A stretch of DNA of 34,428 nucleotides, from positions 1-34,428 of the forward strand of contig JAFRMB010000147.1 in the NCBI GenBank assembly GCA_017430945.1, read 5' to 3'. Every line of letters starts with the position of its first letter. Position 1 is the stretch's first letter. The stretch comes from Clostridia bacterium (GTDB lineage Bacteria; Bacillota_A; Clostridia; Christensenellales; Aristaeellaceae). This document shows positions 1 through 8,812 of the stretch, piece after piece. A program made the position numbers and the translations under genes. Below the pieces are notes generated by a model that saw only the letters and a list, made by a program, of their open reading frames with translations, ran no database searches and was not told the DNA's origin.

Positions 1-501
1 GATCATCACGCCGTCATTGCCGTAAGCCTTGTTCGGGCACTCCATCAGGAAGCAGGAGGACACGGTCTTCATGCCGGGCTTGGACTTGATGACCTGCAGC
101 GCGGGGCGCAGCATGTCGCCGGTGGAGTGGATCGCGCCGGAGACCAGGCCGTCCGCGTCGCCGAGCTTGACCATCATGATGCCGTAGTACATCGGGTCGG
201 CGACCTTCTTCGCGGCCTCCTCCTCGGTCATGCCCTTGGCCTTGCGGATCTCATACAGGGCGGCGGCGTAGGCAGGCGCCTTGTCGCTGGTCGCGGGATC
301 GATGATGTCGATGCCGGTCAGATCGGCGCCGGCGGCCACTTCCTTCACCTTTGCGGGGTCGCCCAGCAGGGTCAGCTTCGCCAGACCCTGATCGCGGATC
401 ATGACCGCCGCCTGCACGTTGCGGATCTCCTCGCCCTCGGGCAGCACGATGTGCTTGACGTCGGATTTCGCCTTTGCCTTGATCTTATCGATGATTGCCA
501 T
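1..501 (-). CDS. pta: Phosphate acetyltransferase (phosphotransacetylase), N-terminal part, cut by window edge
   Basis: Phosphotransacetylase interconverts acetyl-CoA plus phosphate with acetyl phosphate plus CoA in the cytoplasm; with acetate kinase it makes ATP during fermentation. The 167 visible residues start MAIIDKIKAKAKS and contain the family's early block LPEGEE (about residues 24-29) and, further on, MYYGIMMVKLGDADGLVSGA, which is typical of the PTA/PTB family. The ATG at 501 is preceded by GGGAGGA, at good distance. The C-terminal half lies outside the window, so intactness cannot be judged. A promoter facing this gene is seen at 559-587, so it probably starts its own transcript. 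A phosphate butyryltransferase reading is possible but the sequence fits Pta better. Confidence 0.93.
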   Translation of the reverse strand, partial: MAIIDKIKAKAKSDVKHIVLPEGEEIRNVQAAVMIRDQGLAKLTLLGDPAKVKEVAAGADLTGIDIIDPATSDKAPAYAAALYEIRKAKGMTEEEAAKKVADPMYYGIMMVKLGDADGLVSGAIHSTGDMLRPALQVIKSKPGMKTVSSCFLMECPNKAYGNDGVMI

Positions 502-558
502 GATGTCATCCTCCCATACTCTTCCGCGCATGATGCGCGAATATAATTCATCTCTATT

Positions 559-587
559 ATTATACGATAAACCGACAGATTTGAAAA
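559..587 (-). promoter_or_regulatory. Probable sigma-A promoter of pta
   Basis: On the minus strand TTTTCA (582-587) and a perfect TATAAT (559-564) are separated by 17 bp, about 60 bp upstream of the pta start. The -35 box matches the consensus at four of six positions. Confidence 0.6.
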
Positions 588-705
588 GGGTTGAATGTTA
601 AGGTTTGGGAATAAAGGGGCTCGCAGGTCCCGCGATCTGCCTTTCACGGAACAGGAGAAGATGACTGCGGCGGATGTCCGACTGCGGTCCGCGCGGGCCG
701 CCGAT

Positions 706-731
706 CCGCCGGTGCGCCCCTTCACCGGCGG
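706..731. repeat. 9-bp hairpin in the pta-pyrR intergenic region
   Basis: CCGCCGGTG (706-714) and CACCGGCGG (723-731) form a perfect 9-bp inverted repeat with an 8-nt loop. No T run follows on either strand, so it is not a standard terminator. The rest of the divergent gap 502-770 holds only the pta promoter and no convincing gene. Confidence 0.5.
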
Positions 732-770
732 CATGACCCGTAAATCCATTCGGATTTAACCAAATGCGCC

Positions 771-799
771 TATGAAACCGCCACAGAAAAGTCTATAAT
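771..799 (+). promoter_or_regulatory. Probable promoter of the pyrR-uraA transcript
   Basis: A perfect TATAAT lies at 794-799. The best -35 candidate with 17-bp spacing is TATGAA (771-776), which is weak. The predicted start near 806 gives a leader of about 120 nt that contains the PyrR attenuator. Confidence 0.6.
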
Positions 800-821
800 A
801 CGATGCAGTCAGGAACCTTTA

Positions 822-1461
<640 letters not shown>

Positions 1462-1477
1462 GTCGCATGCGAGAGCT

Positions 1478-1535
1478 TGATAACGGTTTCCCGAAAAAGG
1501 GAGCCGAGATCATATAAGGACGGTACCGACCGTCC
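1478..1535 (+). promoter_or_regulatory. Two consecutive hairpins between pyrR and uraA
   Basis: The first fold pairs TGAT, CGG and TCCC (1478-1492) with GGGA, CCG and ATCA (1499-1512) around the loop GAAAAA. The second pairs GGACGGT (1518-1524) with ACCGTCC (1529-1535). Neither is followed by a T run and no second PyrR-binding loop is visible. They may stabilise or segment the mRNA; the role is unknown. Confidence 0.5.
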
Positions 1536-1574
1536 GGACACTTCATTGAACCAATGAAAGGTGGATGGATTCTT

Positions 1575-2927
1575 ATGTCTGAACAGGGTATCCGCGATGC
1601 GAGGCAGCTGGGCACGCCCAAGATGCTGCTTCTGGGCTTTCAGCACATGTTCGCCATGTTCGGCGCGACGGTCCTCGTGCCGGTACTGACCGGACTGCCG
1701 GTCGCGACCACGCTGTTGTTTGCCGGCCTGGGCACGCTGTTGTTCCACTTCCTCACCAAGGGCAGGGTACCTGCTTTCCTGGGTTCCTCGTTCGCGTTCC
1801 TGGGCGGCTACGCCAGCGTGGCGGCGCTGTTCAACAACACCGAGGCGCTGAACTGGATCCCCTACGCGGGCGTCGGCGTGGCTTGTGCGGGCGTCATGTA
1901 CGCCGTGCTCTCCGCGCTGTTCAAGTCCTTCGGCGCGCAGCGCGTCATGCGCTTCTTCCCGCCGATCGTGACCGGCCCGGTCATCATCTGCATCGGCCTG
2001 TGTCTGGCCAACTCCGCCATCAACAACTGCGAGGCCAACTGGTGGATCGCCATCGTGGCCATCGCCATCGTGGTGGTGTGCAACATCTGGGGCAAGGGCA
2101 TGATCAAGATCATCCCGATCCTGCTGGGCGTCGTGGGATCCTATGTGATCGCCGCGATCTTCGGCCAGGTGGATTTCTCGGGCGTGGCCTCCGCCAAGTG
2201 GGTCGGCTTCCCGATCCAGTGGAACAACACGGTGTTCTCGCTGTTCGGCAGCTGTGACGGTGGCAAGCTGGTGAGCGCCATCGTGATCATGGTGAGCATC
2301 GCCATCGCCACCATGATCGAGCACATCGGCGACGTCTGCGCGATCTCCTCTACCGTCGGCGAGAACTTCGTCAGCGATCCCGGCCTGCACCGCACCCTTC
2401 TGGGCGACGGCATGGCGACGGCTCTGGCGGCGCTGTTCGGCGCTCCGGCCAACACCACCTACGGCGAGAACACCGGCGTGCTGGCGCTGACCAAGGTCTA
2501 CGACCCCGCCGTTATCCGCATCGCCGCGGTGCTGGCGATCCTGTTCTCCTTCTGCCCGAAGTTCGCCGCGATCGTCTCCGCCATGCCCGCCGCGACCATC
2601 GGCGGCGTGTCGCTCATCCTGTACGGCATGATCTCCGCCGTCGGCGTGCGCAACGTGGTCGAGAACCAGGTCGACTTCACCAAGAGCCGCAACATCATCA
2701 TCGCCGCACTGATCATGGGCCTCAGCCTGGGCATCAACTTCTCCAGCGCGGGCGCGATCGTGCTCGGCCCCGTCAGCCTGTCCGGCCTGGCCGTCGGCGC
2801 ACTGGTGGGCATCATCCTGAACGCTGTCCTGCCGGGCAACGACTACGAGTTCGGCAAGGATCTGCTGGGCGACACCTCGGTGAACTTCCAGCAGGGCGTG
2901 GACCGCGTGACCAACAAGAAGAAGTGA
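1575..2927 (+). CDS. uraA: Uracil permease, NCS2 family
   Basis: This is a 450-aa NCS2 (xanthine/uracil permease) membrane protein that should import uracil by proton symport. The N-terminus MSEQGIRDARQLGTPKMLLL and the block FQHMFAMFGATVLVPVLTGL are characteristic of UraA/PyrP proteins. Many hydrophobic segments follow, and the conserved GDVCAISSTVGENF and GAPANTTYGENTGV regions (around residues 255-305) match the substrate-binding core of uracil permeases. The ATG at 1575 is chosen because AAAGGTGG lies about 10 nt upstream; the earlier in-frame ATG at 1554 overlaps that site. Its position after pyrR and a PyrR attenuator supports uracil rather than purine as substrate. Confidence 0.95.
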   Translation: MSEQGIRDARQLGTPKMLLLGFQHMFAMFGATVLVPVLTGLPVATTLLFAGLGTLLFHFLTKGRVPAFLGSSFAFLGGYASVAALFNNTEALNWIPYAGVGVACAGVMYAVLSALFKSFGAQRVMRFFPPIVTGPVIICIGLCLANSAINNCEANWWIAIVAIAIVVVCNIWGKGMIKIIPILLGVVGSYVIAAIFGQVDFSGVASAKWVGFPIQWNNTVFSLFGSCDGGKLVSAIVIMVSIAIATMIEHIGDVCAISSTVGENFVSDPGLHRTLLGDGMATALAALFGAPANTTYGENTGVLALTKVYDPAVIRIAAVLAILFSFCPKFAAIVSAMPAATIGGVSLILYGMISAVGVRNVVENQVDFTKSRNIIIAALIMGLSLGINFSSAGAIVLGPVSLSGLAVGALVGIILNAVLPGNDYEFGKDLLGDTSVNFQQGVDRVTNKKK

Positions 2928-2932
2928 TCCCA

Positions 2933-2964
2933 ACGGCCGGTCAGGCGCGAGCCCGACCGGCCGT
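2933..2964 (+). terminator. GC-rich hairpin after uraA, possible terminator without T run
   Basis: ACGGCCGGTC (2933-2942) and GACCGGCCGT (2955-2964) form a perfect 10-bp stem directly after the uraA stop. The following bases are GATGCGCT, so termination would be Rho-dependent or the hairpin protects the 3' end. Confidence 0.55.
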
Positions 2965-2992
2965 GATGCGCTCGGGGCCACCCGGGCAAAGC

Positions 2993-3013
2993 GTATATTT
3001 CATACGAATATAC
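2993..3013. promoter_or_regulatory. GTATA-type palindrome 1 upstream of the peptide operon
   Basis: GTATATT (2993-2999) and AATATAC (3007-3013) are perfect inverted arms with a 7-bp spacer; a nested CGTAT/ATACG pair spans 2992-3006. It lies about 75 bp before the -35 box and stands out in G+C-rich surroundings. Confidence 0.45.
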
Positions 3014-3086
3014 ATTGGATTATGCATTCAGAACCGGTGACCGGCGGCGCAAACGGCCGAATTTACGTTCGCTTTACACAATGCAG

Positions 3087-3115
3087 TGGACAAACCGGCG
3101 GCAAACATGTATAGT
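3087..3115 (+). promoter_or_regulatory. Sigma-A promoter of the oppA-peptidase-oppBCDF operon
   Basis: TGGACA (3087-3092) and TATAGT (3110-3115) are spaced by exactly 17 bp, with five of six consensus matches each. The predicted start near 3122 gives a leader of about 70 nt. The -10 box sits inside palindrome 2. Confidence 0.75.
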
Positions 3116-3123
3116 ATATACAT
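3107..3123. promoter_or_regulatory. GTATA-type palindrome 2, overlapping the -10 box
   Basis: ATGTATA (3107-3113) and TATACAT (3117-3123) are perfect 7-bp inverted arms around GTA. Overlap with the -10 box and start point is the classic position of a repressor operator. Confidence 0.5.
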
Positions 3124-3133
3124 CGCCCCCGAT

Positions 3134-3145
3134 GTATAAATATAC
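3134..3145. promoter_or_regulatory. GTATA-type palindrome 3, in the early leader
   Basis: GTATA (3134-3138) and TATAC (3141-3145) flank AA, just downstream of the predicted transcription start. The spacing differs from the other two copies, so shared recognition by one protein is uncertain. Confidence 0.4.
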
Positions 3146-3191
3146 GGAGTGCGTCTATGCCCGATGGGGCAGAAGAATGGAGGTAGAGACC

Positions 3192-4823
3192 ATGAAGAAG
3201 ATCCTGGCAACGATCCTTTGCCTGATGCTCGCGATCGGCGGCTTCCAGGCGATGGCCGAAGCGGCTGAGCCCGTGGAGCTGAAGGTGGCCATCAACGCGC
3301 AGTTCACGACGCTGGACCCGGCGCTGAACACCGAGACGGTCAACAACTACGCGATCACGCACATGTACAGCGGCATGTTCCGGAAGGACGAGTCGAACAA
3401 GCCGGTCAACGAGCTCTGCGAGAGCTACACGGTGTCCGACGACGGCCTCATCTACACGTTCAAGATGGTGGAAGACGCGGTCTGGTCCGACGGCGTTTCC
3501 GTCACCGCCAATGACTTCGTTTACTCCTATCTGCGCGCGCTGTCCTACGGCGCGGACAACGCCTGGGCCATCAACGACATGATCAACTTCATCGAGGGCG
3601 CGAAGGAATACAGCGAGAAGGCGCTCGAGGCGGGCGAGAGCTTCGACTGCACGACGGAAGACGCCAGCGCGGTCGGCATCAAGGCGCTGGATGACTATAC
3701 GCTCGAGCTGCGGCTCATCACGCCCCTGCCCTATCTGACCAAGCTGATGTGCAGCAACGTGTGGCTGCCGGTGCGCGCGGACTTCGCGCCACAGCACGAG
3801 TCGCTGTGGGCGTTTGACGTGGGCTATCCGTCCAGCGGCGCCTATACGCTGGCCGAGATCAGCGAAAACGAAGGCGCCGTGCTCCAGAAGAGCGCTTCCT
3901 ACAGGTATGCCGACGAGGTGACGGTGGATCAGCTGGATCTCATCGTCATGGTCGACCCGGCCGCGCAGACCCTGGCGTTCCAGACGCAGGAGATCGACAT
4001 CGCGATCGGCGTGGATACCGACACCGCGGCGTCCTACATCGGCACCGATAACCTGTGGATCATGCCCAGGTCGTCCAACTACTTCCTGGCCATCAACTCC
4101 GGCAGCACCGGTCCGGAATGGGCCAAGAACGTCAACGTCCGCCGCGCGCTGGCGCTGGCCATCGACCGCGAGGCGCTGGTGGACGTGCTGGGCGGCGCCA
4201 TGATCTATCCGCCGCTCTACGGCTACGTGCCCAACGGCGTCAGCGGCGTGAGCGGCGATTTCCGCGAAGAGGGCGACGCCGACGGCTACACCCTGACCTA
4301 CGATCCCGAGCAGGCGAAGGCGCTGCTGGCCGAGGCGGGCTACGACGAATCGAATCCCCTGTCCATCGTGTACAAGTACTCCAACAACGGCATGCACGGC
4401 GACGTCGCCACCATGCTGCAGTCCTTCTGGCAGGCCATCGGTGTGAACGTGGAGTTCGCGGCCGTCGAGTCCGGCGTGTTCTACGATCAGCTGGATCAGG
4501 GCGATTTCGAGATCTCCCGCTATGGCTACACCGCCTCTGACGACGCCAAGCAGTTCCTGGATCTGTGGACCCGCTCCATCCAGGTCGTGGCGGCAGTGGA
4601 CGACGAGAACTACGACGACATGCTGCTCGAGGCGGCGAAGCTCCTGGATCCCGCCGAGTACTACACCGAGCTCCACAGGATCGAGGACTACTTCTGCGAG
4701 GAGAACGTCTATGTGATCCCGCTGTTCAACTACGCCGATCCCGTCCTGCTGCAGAGCGGCATCTCCGGTCAGCGCATGCTGGGCGATACGCCGAACTTCA
4801 GCCAGGTGGTCTTCGCCGACTGA
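3192..4823 (+). CDS. oppA: Oligopeptide ABC transporter substrate-binding protein (OppA-like, SBP family 5)
   Basis: This 543-aa protein is a family 5 extracellular solute-binding protein that should capture peptides for the OppBCDF transporter. Family hallmarks are LDPALNTETVNNY near the N-terminus, YTFKMVEDAVWSDGVSVTANDF, and NVNVRRALALAIDREALVD. The start is ATG 3192, with GGAGG 8 nt upstream; longer readings run into the promoter. The N-terminus MKKILATILCLMLAIGGFQA is a signal peptide, but no lipobox cysteine is present, since the only cysteine (residue 10) lies inside the hydrophobic core. Cleavage after AMA (20-22) or EAA (23-25) by signal peptidase I is likely. That is unusual for a Gram-positive binding protein, which is normally a lipoprotein. 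It is first gene of the operon. Confidence 0.93.
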   Translation: MKKILATILCLMLAIGGFQAMAEAAEPVELKVAINAQFTTLDPALNTETVNNYAITHMYSGMFRKDESNKPVNELCESYTVSDDGLIYTFKMVEDAVWSDGVSVTANDFVYSYLRALSYGADNAWAINDMINFIEGAKEYSEKALEAGESFDCTTEDASAVGIKALDDYTLELRLITPLPYLTKLMCSNVWLPVRADFAPQHESLWAFDVGYPSSGAYTLAEISENEGAVLQKSASYRYADEVTVDQLDLIVMVDPAAQTLAFQTQEIDIAIGVDTDTAASYIGTDNLWIMPRSSNYFLAINSGSTGPEWAKNVNVRRALALAIDREALVDVLGGAMIYPPLYGYVPNGVSGVSGDFREEGDADGYTLTYDPEQAKALLAEAGYDESNPLSIVYKYSNNGMHGDVATMLQSFWQAIGVNVEFAAVESGVFYDQLDQGDFEISRYGYTASDDAKQFLDLWTRSIQVVAAVDDENYDDMLLEAAKLLDPAEYYTELHRIEDYFCEENVYVIPLFNYADPVLLQSGISGQRMLGDTPNFSQVVFAD

Positions 4824-4848
4824 TCGATCGTCATACCATTTGAATCCT

Positions 4849-4874
4849 CGGGGAGCGCCCAACAGTGCTCCCCG
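4849..4874 (+). terminator. Intra-operon hairpin after oppA
   Basis: CGGGGAGC (4849-4856) and GCTCCCCG (4867-4874) form a perfect 8-bp stem without an immediate T run. Such hairpins after binding-protein genes usually raise the ratio of binding protein to transporter mRNA by partial termination or 3'-end protection. Confidence 0.6.
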
Positions 4875-4898
4875 TATTACCGTTTTGAGGAGAAAAAC

Positions 4899-6896
4899 AT
4901 GAAGCCGATCGACATCGATTCGCTGTTGGACATCCACTTCATCTCCGCCCCCGGGTACAGCCCGGACGGTCGGTACATCGCGTGCATCGCGTCGCAGGCG
5001 GACGACAGGGAGAACCGGTATCGGTCGTGCATCCATCTCATCGACCGTTCGACGGGCGCATCCCGGCAGATGACCTTTTCGGGCAACGAATCCGGCTATA
5101 CGTGGGAGGACGGGCACACGCTGCTCTTCGCGGCCGAACGCGCGGAAGCCGACAAGCCGGAGAAGGGCGCGGAGAAGACCGTGTTCTACCGGCTGGATGT
5201 CACCGGCGGCGAAGCTTCAAGGGCCTTTGAGCTGCCGCTCAAGGCGCTTGAGATCCGATGCATCGGCGAGGGGCGGTATATCGCCCTGGCGGATGTCGAC
5301 CTGAATGCGCCGGCGGGAGACATGGACGAGACGCTGCGCGGCGATCTCAAGGACTATCACGTGCTTGAGGAGGCGCCGTTCTGGTCAAACGGCAAGGGAT
5401 TCGTTTCCCGGCACAGGCGGGCGCTGTTTCTGTTCGATGCAAAGAGCGGAAAGTGTGAGAAGCTGACAGAGCCGTTCTTCGATGTCGAGAGCTTTGACGT
5501 CAGGGGCGAGCGGCTGGTCTACACGGGCGCGCTGTATCGCGACGTGCGAAGCGCCTTCGGGCGGGCCCGGCTTTGCGATCTGAAGAGCGGCGACACGCGC
5601 GACCTGATCGGGCCCGACCGATACTCGGTCGGCGCGGCGCTCTTGACCGAGCGCGCCGTGATGCTGCCGATGACGACGATGGGACCCTGGGGGCTCGAGC
5701 AGCTGAAGGACTGGTATCGCTATGATCCTGAGACCGGCGATCTGCGCCTGCTCGCGCAGATGCAATATCACGTGGGGTCGGTCGGCGTTCTGGACTGCGC
5801 CTTCGGCGGCGGGTCTGAGGCGGTCGCGGTGGGAGAGAGCGTCTTTTTCATCGCCCAGCGCGGGAGCTGCTCGGAGGTCTGCCGCCTGACGCCGCAGGGC
5901 GAGGTCGCGCGACTTGCGCCCTTCGACGGCAACGCGATCTGGCTGACCGCCCACGGAGACGACATCGCGATCGTAGGGCATCCGAGGGACGGCCTTGGCG
6001 AGCTGTACGCGCTCAAGGACGGCGAATGGGCGCAGATATCGGATCACAACGGCGCATTCCTGCGCGTGCACCGCACGGCGAAGGCGGAGTACATGCCGTT
6101 CACGAATCCGGCGGGCGACAGGATCGACGGCTGGCTGCTGAGGCCGGCAGACTTCGATCCGGACAAGCGCTATCCCGGCGTCCTGGAGATCCACGGCGGG
6201 CCGCGCTGCACCTACGGCGCCGCGCTGCACCACGAGATGCAGGCGCTCTGCGCGGCGGGCTACCTGGTGTTCTTCTGCAATCCGAGGGGCAGCGAGGGCT
6301 ACGGAGAGGCCTTCGCGGACCTGCGCGGCAAATACGGCACCGTCGACTATGAGGACCTGATGGCGTTCACCGATCACGTGCTGGATCAGGTGCCGCAGCT
6401 GGACAGCCGAAGGCTCGCGGCCTGCGGGGGCTCTTACGGCGGCTTCATGTGCAACTGGATCGAAGGGCATACGGACCGCTTCGCAGCCATCGCCTCGCAG
6501 CGCTCCATATCCAACTGGGTGTCGGATTTCGGCACCAGCGAGATCGGCATCGGCTTCGATAAAAACGAGATGGGCGCCGATCCGTGGACGGACATGGAGG
6601 CAATGTGGCGCCAGTCCCCGCTGAAGTACGCGGCAGACGCGAAGACGCCCATACTCTTCATCCACTCGATGTGCGACTACAACTGCACGCTGGATCAGGG
6701 CCTGGAGATGTTCACCGCCATGAAGTACTTCGGCGTGCCGACCCGCATGTGCCTGTTCGAGGGAGAAAACCATTCGCTGTCCCGCTCCGGCAAGCCGCGC
6801 CATCGCATCCGCCGGCTGGAAGAGATATTGGGGTGGTTCGGGAAGTATCTTGCGGCAGATACCACTGACGGCGGTGCCGTGACCGCAGAGAGGTGA
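4899..6896 (+). CDS. S9 family serine peptidase (prolyl oligopeptidase / acylaminoacyl-peptidase type)
   Basis: The 665-aa protein has the two-part plan of S9 peptidases: an N-terminal beta-propeller region (about 1-390), where PGYSPDGRYIA looks like a WD-type propeller strand, and a C-terminal alpha/beta hydrolase (about 410-655). The nucleophile motif GGSYGG places Ser512; Asp593 (in MCDYN) and His625 (in GENHS) complete the triad. No signal peptide is seen, so it should act in the cytoplasm on short imported peptides. GAGGAG lies 6 nt before the ATG. It sits between the binding protein and oppB, with 4 nt between its stop and oppB, so it is an integral part of the transport operon. Exact specificity (dipeptidyl, acylaminoacyl or oligopeptidase) cannot be told. 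Confidence 0.92.
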   Translation: MKPIDIDSLLDIHFISAPGYSPDGRYIACIASQADDRENRYRSCIHLIDRSTGASRQMTFSGNESGYTWEDGHTLLFAAERAEADKPEKGAEKTVFYRLDVTGGEASRAFELPLKALEIRCIGEGRYIALADVDLNAPAGDMDETLRGDLKDYHVLEEAPFWSNGKGFVSRHRRALFLFDAKSGKCEKLTEPFFDVESFDVRGERLVYTGALYRDVRSAFGRARLCDLKSGDTRDLIGPDRYSVGAALLTERAVMLPMTTMGPWGLEQLKDWYRYDPETGDLRLLAQMQYHVGSVGVLDCAFGGGSEAVAVGESVFFIAQRGSCSEVCRLTPQGEVARLAPFDGNAIWLTAHGDDIAIVGHPRDGLGELYALKDGEWAQISDHNGAFLRVHRTAKAEYMPFTNPAGDRIDGWLLRPADFDPDKRYPGVLEIHGGPRCTYGAALHHEMQALCAAGYLVFFCNPRGSEGYGEAFADLRGKYGTVDYEDLMAFTDHVLDQVPQLDSRRLAACGGSYGGFMCNWIEGHTDRFAAIASQRSISNWVSDFGTSEIGIGFDKNEMGADPWTDMEAMWRQSPLKYAADAKTPILFIHSMCDYNCTLDQGLEMFTAMKYFGVPTRMCLFEGENHSLSRSGKPRHRIRRLEEILGWFGKYLAADTTDGGAVTAER

Positions 6897-6900
6897 TCAC

Positions 6901-7821
6901 ATGGCAAAGTATGTGGCCATGCGCCTGGCGATCGGCGTGCTGACGCTGTTCGCGCTGGCGACCATAACCTTTTTCCTCATGCACATCATCCCGGGCTCGC
7001 CGTTCGCCGGGGAGACCAGCAAGCTGCCGGCGGCCGTCAAGGAGAAGCTCATCGAGAAATATGGGCTGGACAAGCCGATCGGCGCCCAGTTCGTCACCTA
7101 CCTGGGGAACGCGCTGACGGGCGACTTCGGCACGTCCCTGAACCGGAAGGGCAAGGCGGTGGTCGACATCATCAAGGCCGGCATGCCGGCGACGGCTTCG
7201 CTGGGGTTCGTGGCGTTCGTCATCGCCATGGTCGTGGGCATCGCGCTGGGCACGATCGCCGCCTTCTCTAGGCACGGCTGGGTGTCCGGGGCGGCGGCCT
7301 TCATCGCGACCATCGGCGTCAGCGTGCCCAGCTTCCTGTTGTCCCTGCTCATGATGCTGTTGTTCGGCGTGCTCCTGCACTGCCTGCCCATCGTCGGGCT
7401 GTCCTCGTGGCGGCACTATATCATGCCGGCCACCGCGCTCGCCCTGGCGCCCATCGCCATGATCTCCCGCCTGGTCCGTACGAACCTGCTGGAGGTGATG
7501 AAGCAGGATTATATGGTCCTCGCGCGCAGCAAAGGCACGCCCGAGAGCATGGTCATACTGAGGCATGCGCTGAAGAACGCGCTGGTGCCGGTCATCACCT
7601 ATGCGGGTCCGCTCATCGCCACGCTGTTGACGGGTTCATTCGTCGTGGAGACGCTCTTCTCCGTGCCGGGCATCGGCGCCGAGTTCGTCAACAGCGTGTC
7701 CAACCGCGATTATACGCTCATCATGGCGTTGACCATATTCTACGGTGCGTTCATCATCATCGCCAACATCATCACCGATCTGATCACCGCGATGCTGGAT
7801 CCGCGGATCCGGCTCAAATAG
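6901..7821 (+). CDS. oppB: Oligopeptide ABC transporter permease OppB
   Basis: This 306-aa permease belongs to the BPD_transp_1 family and forms half of the membrane channel for peptide uptake. The N-terminal segment MAKYVAMRLAIGVLTLFALA and FFLMHIIPGSPF are typical of OppB/DppB, followed by the dipeptide-transporter block YGLDKPI. The EAA-type coupling motif, which contacts the ATPases, is seen around MVLARSKGTPESMVILRHAL (about residues 204-223). Five to six membrane segments are evident. GAGAGGTGA before the ATG overlaps the end of the peptidase gene, so translation is likely coupled. Confidence 0.95.
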   Translation: MAKYVAMRLAIGVLTLFALATITFFLMHIIPGSPFAGETSKLPAAVKEKLIEKYGLDKPIGAQFVTYLGNALTGDFGTSLNRKGKAVVDIIKAGMPATASLGFVAFVIAMVVGIALGTIAAFSRHGWVSGAAAFIATIGVSVPSFLLSLLMMLLFGVLLHCLPIVGLSSWRHYIMPATALALAPIAMISRLVRTNLLEVMKQDYMVLARSKGTPESMVILRHALKNALVPVITYAGPLIATLLTGSFVVETLFSVPGIGAEFVNSVSNRDYTLIMALTIFYGAFIIIANIITDLITAMLDPRIRLK

Positions 7822-7835
7822 GCTGGGGGGAGAGT

Positions 7836-8807
7836 ATGGAAGATCTGTTCAGGGAATACGCAAAGGATCCCGGGCCGCTGCAGGCGATGCCGCCGGAGGA
7901 GATCCCCGACGCGCTGTTCGAGCGCCTGGACGACGCGGAAAAGGACAGCGAATTCGTCGCCCTGGCCTCCAGGACCTACCTCCAGGATGCGTGGATCCGT
8001 TTCAGGCGGAACAGGCTCGCGCTGATCGGGCTGGCGTTCATCGCCGTGATGATCCTGGCAGCCGTCCTGGTGCCGGCGCTTTCGCCATACACCTATGACG
8101 GCCAGGACATGACGCTGCGCAACGCGCCCTCCAGCTGGGCGCATCCCTTCGGCACCGATAAATTCGGGCGCGACATACTGGTGCGATGCATGTATGGCGC
8201 GCGCATTTCGCTGTCCGTGGGCTTCGCCGCGGCGCTGCTGAACCTGGTCATCGGGGTCGCTTACGGCGGGCTGTGCGGGTTCATCGGCGGCCGCGCGGAC
8301 CTCATCCTCATGCGCGTCGTGGACATCCTGTATTCCGTACCGACGCTGCTGTATGTCATACTGATCATGTTGATCTTCGGCGCGAACATATTCTCGGTGC
8401 TGCTGGCGATCTGCGTATCGAGCTGGGTAGGCATGGCGCGCCAGGTGCGCGCGCAGGTGCTGTCGCTGAAGGAGCGGGAATTCGCGCAGGCCGCCTACGT
8501 CATAGGCGCCAGCAAGCCGCGGATCCTGTTCAAGCACCTGATCATCAACTGCATGGGGCCCATCATCGTGAACACCACGCTGATGGTGCCGGAGGCGATA
8601 TTCACGGAGGCGTTCCTGGCGTTCGTGGGCATAGGCATCAGCATACCCATGGCGTCCTGGGGCACGATGGCGAACGACGCGCGGTCGCTCATCATGTCCT
8701 ATCCCATGCAGATGGTGTGGCCGGTGGCGGCGATATGCCTGACCATGCTCAGCCTTCACTTCATCGGCGATGGGCTCAGCGAGGCGCTGGATCCGAGAAA
8801 GAGGTGA
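7836..8807 (+). CDS. oppC: Oligopeptide ABC transporter permease OppC
   Basis: This 323-aa protein is the second permease. An N-terminal cytoplasmic stretch of about 50 residues leads to the OppC_N element DAWIRFRRNRLALIGLAFIA, then the hallmark HPFGTDKFGRDILVRCMYGA, and an EAA coupling motif in FAQAAYVIGASKPRILFKHL. It pairs with OppB. The start is ATG 7836 with GGGGGGAGAG just upstream, 14 nt after the oppB stop; longer open frame upstream is in another frame of oppB and is not used. The stop is joined closely to oppD. Confidence 0.95.
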   Translation: MEDLFREYAKDPGPLQAMPPEEIPDALFERLDDAEKDSEFVALASRTYLQDAWIRFRRNRLALIGLAFIAVMILAAVLVPALSPYTYDGQDMTLRNAPSSWAHPFGTDKFGRDILVRCMYGARISLSVGFAAALLNLVIGVAYGGLCGFIGGRADLILMRVVDILYSVPTLLYVILIMLIFGANIFSVLLAICVSSWVGMARQVRAQVLSLKEREFAQAAYVIGASKPRILFKHLIINCMGPIIVNTTLMVPEAIFTEAFLAFVGIGISIPMASWGTMANDARSLIMSYPMQMVWPVAAICLTMLSLHFIGDGLSEALDPRKR

Positions 8808-8812
8808 GCGGC

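Noticed and set aside
3063..5117. 684-codon open frame on the minus strand opposite oppA
   Set aside because: Low-complexity His/Val/Arg/Asp-rich product covering a certain oppA and part of the S9 peptidase; a codon-bias shadow.
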